NCBI GenBank assembly: GCA_030642585.1
Contig: DAOWNN010000037.1
Span: 1-11,514, forward strand
Source of the DNA: Bacteroidota bacterium
GTDB lineage: Bacteria > Bacteroidota > Bacteroidia > Bacteroidales > VadinHA17
DNA: 11,514 nucleotides
Direction: 5' to 3'
Positions 6,460 through 11,514 of this stretch are shown in pieces. Both the position numbers and the translations under genes were made by a program. Numbering within the stretch: position 1 is the stretch's first letter; the number at the start of each line of letters is the position of its first letter. Under the pieces are notes generated by a model that worked only from the letters and a program-made list of their open reading frames with translations, was not told where the DNA came from and made no database searches.

Positions 6460-7701
6460 TTAATTTCCAAGTAAATAATTGATAAATGCGATGGAGGCCT
6501 GTTTGTCGGCTTTTGCCTTTTCAAGCTCCAGGGAATATTTCAATAACCGCTTTTCCATCCGTAATATTTCTTCAAAACTCCTGCCTGTTGTGGCATATTC
6601 CGCTTCCAGAATAGCAATCGCTTTTTCAGCTAATTGTAGTTGTTTTTGAAATAGTCTCATTCTTCTAATAGCATCCAAATATTCATAGTATGCTTTTTCA
6701 AAAATGGTTTCCAGCTTATTGATTTTGTCAGTTTTCTTATATTCTGTAGCTTGTTGCAGGTACACTACTTCCTTTACCATTGCAGTATATTTTTTGCGAT
6801 ACAGTGGAATGCTAATGCCAATTTTTGCCATAAAAGCATCTTGACCATTTTGACTGGCATTGATCATTGTATTATCAGTTGTTCCAATATTTATGTAATC
6901 AATTCCCAGTGAGATGTTTGGCAAACCGCGCTTTTTAGCAAACTGCTCTTTACTCAAATATGAACTGAGCATATAATCAAGATTCAAAACCTGATGATTA
7001 TTCAATTTCAAACTGTCTAATGCTGCCTGATGCGAATAGCCTAAATCGTCAACCCACAGATTGTCCGGAATTATGATCGTACTATTTTCATCAACATTTA
7101 AAAGATTATTGAATTTTATCGAATGCACAAACCAATTGTCTTTGAGTAATGCAAGTGCATTTTCCAAATCCGCCAATTCCATTTCAGTACGTATTTCATC
7201 AATGGCCGATCCTGCGCCTGCTTCAATCTTTATTAAAGCAAGGTTTTTGAATGTTTCCAAGATGCGAATATTGTTGCTTGTAACTTCAATACTACGTGCA
7301 ATAAAATACAAATCGAAATAGTTTGATTTAACTTCGAAAAACAGATTAGACTTTGCATCTTCAAAAACTTCGTATTTAGCTTTTGCCACATTTACTGCAA
7401 CATCTGTTTTATTATTTAGTGTACCAAACCATGGGAACATTTGGCTTACAGATATTTTTACCCGTTGTGGACCATTCCTGGTTTCAACAGGAGAAATAAA
7501 ATATCCAAATACCAGCTGGGGATCAGGTATAGAACCAACCTGTGGCACAATTTCCAGGGAAGCCATATATTCATTGAATTTTGCCTTTAGAGCAGAATTA
7601 TTTCCGGCTGATATTTCAAGATATTTGTTTAAATTTTCCTGTGCGGGAAGAATTCCGCTAATCAGTAAAAACAATGCTACTATTCTAATTTTAGTTTTCA
7701 T
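6460..7701 (-). CDS. TolC/CusC-type outer-membrane efflux channel
   Basis: This is a 413-residue outer-membrane efflux protein, the exit duct of the Cus-type pump. A signal peptide is visible (basic start, hydrophobic core, likely cut near LPA-Q at 18-21); there is no lipobox cysteine, unlike E. coli CusC. Early in the mature protein is SIPDPQL (57-63), common in this family; two long Ala/Glu/Lys-rich helical repeats follow (about 100-200 and 300-405), ending with GRSFEEILRMEKRLL and a short tail. It is somewhat shorter than typical TolC proteins (about 430-490). The start at 7701 is chosen because AGGAGG lies 6 bases upstream; an ATG at 7716 would add five residues before the signal peptide. 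The gene overlaps the end of cusA by 11 bases, indicating translational coupling, and 14 bases separate it from cusB. Sequence alone does not fix metal specificity; that comes from the neighbours. Confidence 0.9.
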   Translation of the reverse strand: MKTKIRIVALFLLISGILPAQENLNKYLEISAGNNSALKAKFNEYMASLEIVPQVGSIPDPQLVFGYFISPVETRNGPQRVKISVSQMFPWFGTLNNKTDVAVNVAKAKYEVFEDAKSNLFFEVKSNYFDLYFIARSIEVTSNNIRILETFKNLALIKIEAGAGSAIDEIRTEMELADLENALALLKDNWFVHSIKFNNLLNVDENSTIIIPDNLWVDDLGYSHQAALDSLKLNNHQVLNLDYMLSSYLSKEQFAKKRGLPNISLGIDYINIGTTDNTMINASQNGQDAFMAKIGISIPLYRKKYTAMVKEVVYLQQATEYKKTDKINKLETIFEKAYYEYLDAIRRMRLFQKQLQLAEKAIAILEAEYATTGRSFEEILRMEKRLLKYSLELEKAKADKQASIAFINYLLGN

Positions 7702-10700
7702 TCTGATCCTCCTCATTCCTTAAAGACATTTTTTTCAGTTTGTTTTCCTGCCACATACTATACAGTACCGGAACAACAAAAATGGTTAGTATGGCAATAA
7801 ACATTCCCCCAACTGCAGGAATTGCCATTGGTATCATAATGTCAGAACCTTTCCCGGTTGATGTAAGTACCGGCAATAACGCTATGATTGTAGTAGCTGT
7901 TGTCATCATTGCAGGACGAACGCGCCTTAAACCAGCTTCAAGAACATTTGCCCGAACTTCTTTTATGGTACCTGGTTTATTTTTTTCAAAAATTTGCTTA
8001 AGATAGGTGCTTATCAATACACCATCATCAGTGGCTATGCCAAAGAGGGCAATAAAACCAACCCAAACAGCAACACTCAGATTTATAGTGTCAATTTGAA
8101 ACATATTCTGCATATTTACCCCGGCAATCGAAAAATTCATGAACCATTCCTGACCATAGAGCCAAAGCATGATGAAACCTCCCGAGAATGCAACAAATAT
8201 TCCTGTAAATATTAAACCTGCGCTTGTAACCGACCCGAATTGAAAATAAAGTATCAGGAAAATAATTAACAATGATATTGGGATAACTATAAGAAGGCGT
8301 TTGCTTGCGCGAATCTGGTTTTCGTAGTTGCCTGTAAATTTATAATTCACGCCTGAAGGTATTTCCAGTATTCCCTGTTCTATTTTTTTATTTAAATACT
8401 CCTGCGCATTTTCAACCACATCAACTTCTGCATAAGTATCTTTTTTATCGAAAATAACATAGCCTACAAGAAAGGTGTTTTCACTTTTTATCAATTGTGG
8501 ACCACGGGTGTATTCAATACTTGCAAGTTCCCCCAACGGGATCTGAGTGCCCGAAGGTGAAGGAATAAGTATTTTTTTCAGGTCTTCGGGGTTGTCACGG
8601 TATTCACGGGCATAACGAACCCTGACCTGATAACGCTCCCTGCCCTCAACAGTTGAAGTCAAAGCCATCCCTCCGATAGCAGAACTGATAACATTTTGAA
8701 AATCCTGTATAGTCAAGCCGTACCGGGCAATAGCATCCCGGTTTATTTTTATTTCCAGATATGGTTTTCCAACAACCCGGTCTGCAAATACCGACAGGGG
8801 TTCAACACCTTCTACCTGTTTCAGATGATTTTCTAATTGATACCCTACATTTTCAATGGTTTTCAAATCCGGACCAAAGACTTTAATTCCCATTGGAGCA
8901 CGCATACCGGTCTGCAACATTACCAATCGTGTTTGAATAGGTTGAAGCTTAGGAGCAGAGGTAAGTCCGGGGATATATGCATTTCTTACAATTTCATCCC
9001 AAATATCATCAGGTGAAGATATCTTATCACGCCACTGGCGGAAATATTTACCCTCAGCATCCTGAATTAGATGCTCTTCTGGTATTATCTTAAACTCATC
9101 CATTTCAGGATTATAGATCGATCCGTCCAGCAATAGAAATGCCCCTTCATTATCAATCTTAAACCTGAGGCGATGTCCTTTTTCATTAAGAATATACTCA
9201 GATTTATAATTGATAACATTTTCATACATCGATACAGGTGCCGGGTCTAAAGCTGAACTGACACGGCCCCATTTCCCAACTACATTTTCAACTTCGGGAA
9301 TTGCATTTACTTTTTTATCAAGTAAGCGGATAACCTCAAGATTCTCCTCAATGCCTGAATGTGGCATTGTGGTTGGCATCAACAAAAACGAACCCTCATC
9401 AAGTGAAGGCATAAATTCTTTTCCAATTCCGGGAAATGCCTTATTAACAGATTCCCAGGTTTTAGTATTTCTGATTTTTTCCGGCATATAACCGAATAGC
9501 CTGTCAAATCCTTGCCATGTTATAATTCCAAACAAAACAATAAAAATCGGAAGGCTGAGAAATTTCCACTTATTTGCTAACATCCATAAAAGAATCTTTG
9601 GGTAGAAATGTACAATTGCCATTAAAGCTCCTAATATGATTGCAATAATAAATGTTACAAACAGAAAATTACTGAATAAGTTGTTTTGTGCTCCAAGAGG
9701 CATCCATTTGGCCGAAAGAATTCTTACAACCACCAATAGCGTAATAGCAATATTTATGAAATTCACATATTTTTTATGATTGTCTCGCCATTTGTATACA
9801 AAGAATGAATTTACACCATAGGCAACCAGGGCAAAAGCAATGAAATAATTACCAAAGAAAATAAATGCTATACCGCCTGTAATAAGAACCAGATTCAGAT
9901 AATGGCGAATTTTATTGCTGTTTACTTTTATTGAAAACAGAATGTGTGCTATTGCAGGAATAATGACTAAACCAATTACCAAAGCCGAAAGCATGGCAAA
10001 GGTCTTTGTGAAAGCCAATGGTTGGAATAATTTTCCTTCAGCAGCTTCCATTGCAAATACAGGCAGGAAACTAACAATTGTTGTTGTTAGTGCTGTGATA
10101 ACTGCAGGTGCAACTTCTACAGTTGACTCATACACCACCATTAGAAGCTGTTTTCCTTTCGCACCTATATTTTCGGGTAAGTTTGTATGTCGCAGTATAT
10201 TTTCGGTAAATACTACACCAACATCAACCATTACACCGATGGCTATTGCAATGCCTGAAAGTGCTACAATGTTGGCATCTACTCCAAATCGCCGCATAAC
10301 AATAAAGGTCATCAATACACCAATGGGCAACAGGCTTGAAATAAGGAAAGATGCCCGAAGATTGAATATCAGAGTTAATACTACAATGATACTGATAAGT
10401 ACCTCTAAAGTAAGCGCTTCTTCCAGTGTCCCCAGTGTTTCCTGAATTAATCCCGAACGGTCGTAAAAAGGGACAATGGTAACTTTCGAAATAGTTCCAT
10501 CGTCCAATATTTTAGAAGGTAGACCAGGTGCAATTTCAGCAATTTTATCTTTTAAATTATTGATTACTTCCAGGGGGTTTCCTCCATAACGTGCAACCAC
10601 AACACCACCAACTGCCTCTGTTCCGTCTTTATCTAATCCACCTCTGCGTGTGGCTGGCCCAAAATGGATATTTGCCACATCTTTTAAACGGATTGGTACA

Positions 10701-11512
10701 TTGTTTTTGACCGCAACTACAGATTTTTCAAGGTCTTCAAGACTTTTGATATAACCCAATACGCGTACCAGGTACTCAGCACGATTGAATTCAATGGTTC
10801 TTGCACCAATGTCAAGATTACTCTTTTTAACCGCCTGCATTATCTGAGTAATGGAAACACCATGGGCTTTCATAGCATTAGGATTTATATCTATCTGATA
10901 TTCTTTGACATATCCCCCAATAGAAGCTACTTCAGCAACCCCTTTGGCAGAGGTCAAAGAATATTTTACATAGAAATCCTGAATGGAACGTAATTCCTGC
11001 GGATCCCAACCTCCATTTGGGTTCCCCTGTTTGTCACGCCCCTCAAGAGTGTACCAGAACACTTGCCCCAATGCAGTGGCATCTGGTCCAAGGGAGGGTG
11101 TTACGCCATCTGGCAAAATTCCTGCAGGAAGTGAATTAAGCTTTTCAAGAATCCTGGTTCTGCTCCAATAGAATTCAACATCTTCCTCAAAAATGATATA
11201 GATACTGGATACTCCAAATATTGAATTACTTCGAATGGTTTTTACTCCGGGTAAGCCAAGCAAGGCAGTTGTTAGGGGATAGGAAACCTGGTCTTCAATA
11301 TCCTGTGGTGAACGTCCCGGCCACTCGGTATATACAATCTGTTGATTTTCTCCAATGTCTGGTATGGCATCTACAGGGACAGGATCGGCTGGTAAGATTC
11401 CGGTGTCCCAACTAAATGGTGACGATATTATACCCCATACCAGAAATACTGCGAGTATCAGGAATGTTACCAGTTTATTCTCCAGAAAAAATTTGATGAT
11501 TTTGTTCAACAT
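7691..11512 (-). CDS. cusA: CusA-type heavy-metal RND efflux pump, enlarged
   Basis: This is a complete 1273-residue inner-membrane pump that would drive Cu(I)/Ag(I) (or another heavy metal) out with the proton gradient. TM1 (about 12-30) is followed by the porter region with VDAIPDIGENQQIVYTEWPG, the signature of heavy-metal RND pumps. TM4 carries D430 and E437 in VMVDVGVVFTEN, in the same spacing as the proton-relay Asp and Glu of E. coli CusA. Near the C-terminus ATDDG (D1162, D1163) lies in TM10 and GLRRVRPAMMT precedes TM11. MLQTGMRAP (M865, M870) and GGM (M949) are in the second porter half; I cannot map the CusA methionine triad without an alignment. The protein is about 220 residues longer than E. 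coli CusA, owing to a hydrophobic insertion at about 530-645 and a hydrophilic periplasmic one at about 775-825. It is the first visible gene of the operon and starts 2 bases from the edge, so its promoter is outside. Confidence 0.93.
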   Translation of the reverse strand: MLNKIIKFFLENKLVTFLILAVFLVWGIISSPFSWDTGILPADPVPVDAIPDIGENQQIVYTEWPGRSPQDIEDQVSYPLTTALLGLPGVKTIRSNSIFGVSSIYIIFEEDVEFYWSRTRILEKLNSLPAGILPDGVTPSLGPDATALGQVFWYTLEGRDKQGNPNGGWDPQELRSIQDFYVKYSLTSAKGVAEVASIGGYVKEYQIDINPNAMKAHGVSITQIMQAVKKSNLDIGARTIEFNRAEYLVRVLGYIKSLEDLEKSVVAVKNNVPIRLKDVANIHFGPATRRGGLDKDGTEAVGGVVVARYGGNPLEVINNLKDKIAEIAPGLPSKILDDGTISKVTIVPFYDRSGLIQETLGTLEEALTLEVLISIIVVLTLIFNLRASFLISSLLPIGVLMTFIVMRRFGVDANIVALSGIAIAIGVMVDVGVVFTENILRHTNLPENIGAKGKQLLMVVYESTVEVAPAVITALTTTIVSFLPVFAMEAAEGKLFQPLAFTKTFAMLSALVIGLVIIPAIAHILFSIKVNSNKIRHYLNLVLITGGIAFIFFGNYFIAFALVAYGVNSFFVYKWRDNHKKYVNFINIAITLLVVVRILSAKWMPLGAQNNLFSNFLFVTFIIAIILGALMAIVHFYPKILLWMLANKWKFLSLPIFIVLFGIITWQGFDRLFGYMPEKIRNTKTWESVNKAFPGIGKEFMPSLDEGSFLLMPTTMPHSGIEENLEVIRLLDKKVNAIPEVENVVGKWGRVSSALDPAPVSMYENVINYKSEYILNEKGHRLRFKIDNEGAFLLLDGSIYNPEMDEFKIIPEEHLIQDAEGKYFRQWRDKISSPDDIWDEIVRNAYIPGLTSAPKLQPIQTRLVMLQTGMRAPMGIKVFGPDLKTIENVGYQLENHLKQVEGVEPLSVFADRVVGKPYLEIKINRDAIARYGLTIQDFQNVISSAIGGMALTSTVEGRERYQVRVRYAREYRDNPEDLKKILIPSPSGTQIPLGELASIEYTRGPQLIKSENTFLVGYVIFDKKDTYAEVDVVENAQEYLNKKIEQGILEIPSGVNYKFTGNYENQIRASKRLLIVIPISLLIIFLILYFQFGSVTSAGLIFTGIFVAFSGGFIMLWLYGQEWFMNFSIAGVNMQNMFQIDTINLSVAVWVGFIALFGIATDDGVLISTYLKQIFEKNKPGTIKEVRANVLEAGLRRVRPAMMTTATTIIALLPVLTSTGKGSDIMIPMAIPAVGGMFIAILTIFVVPVLYSMWQENKLKKMSLRNEEDQNEN
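7708..7713 (-). promoter_or_regulatory. Ribosome binding site of the channel gene, inside the end of cusA
   Basis: On the minus strand AGGAGG is followed by 6 bases (ATCAGA) and then the ATG at 7701. It sits within the last codons of cusA, so ribosomes finishing cusA could restart on the channel gene. It favours the start at 7701 over the upstream in-frame ATG at 7716. Confidence 0.6.
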
Positions 11513-11514
11513 AT

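Noticed and set aside
7702..7716. Upstream ATG at 7716 as the start of the outer-membrane channel
   Set aside because: The ATG at 7701 has AGGAGG at an ideal distance and begins a clean signal peptide.
9915..10445. 176-codon plus-strand open frame
   Set aside because: It lies wholly opposite the TM-rich part of cusA and is rich in Thr, Ile and Ser, as expected from an antisense frame of hydrophobic codons.

Overview
The window reads as chromosomal DNA of a Bacteroidota (Bacteroidetes) species. Evidence for this: AT-rich coding sequence; a candidate promoter of the Bacteroidetes type (TTG, 20 bp, TAGCTTTA); a CusB adaptor that carries both an N-terminal heavy-metal-binding domain and a C-terminal DUF3347 domain; and a Tat-exported aldo/keto reductase with a ferredoxin tail. 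I cannot place it below phylum. Every convincing gene lies on the minus strand, so transcription runs from the right edge to the left.

Right half (about 4.6-11.5 kb): a compact three-gene heavy-metal efflux operon in the order cusA, outer-membrane channel, cusB. The cusA and channel genes overlap by 11 bases, and 14 bases separate the channel from cusB. Together they would form a tripartite RND pump through the inner membrane, periplasm and outer membrane, most likely for Cu(I)/Ag(I). The CusA protein is 1273 residues, well above the usual ~1050, with an extra hydrophobic block and a periplasmic insertion. The operon promoter and any regulator lie beyond the right edge, because cusA starts 2 bases inside it.

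Middle (3.26-4.46 kb): a stand-alone gene for a Tat-exported aldo/keto reductase-like protein with two 4Fe-4S cysteine motifs. Three of the four classical AKR catalytic residues look substituted. Between it and the next gene is a 370-base gap that holds a symmetric hairpin, a segment of about 53% GC that resembles a dispersed intergenic repeat, and the likely promoter of the gene to its left.

Left (1-2.9 kb): a two-domain fusion of an APH-type small-molecule kinase and a class III PLP enzyme of the phospho-lyase type, followed 84 bases downstream by an MFS transporter that is cut by the left edge. The fusion suggests a two-step breakdown of an amino alcohol (for example hydroxylysine or ethanolamine): phosphorylation, then PLP-dependent loss of phosphate and ammonia. 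The transporter could move the substrate or product, but only adjacency supports that.

I found no tRNA, rRNA, CRISPR array, transposase or prophage gene. The most notable items are the kinase-lyase fusion, the degenerate AKR active site, the GC-rich intergenic element and the enlarged CusA.
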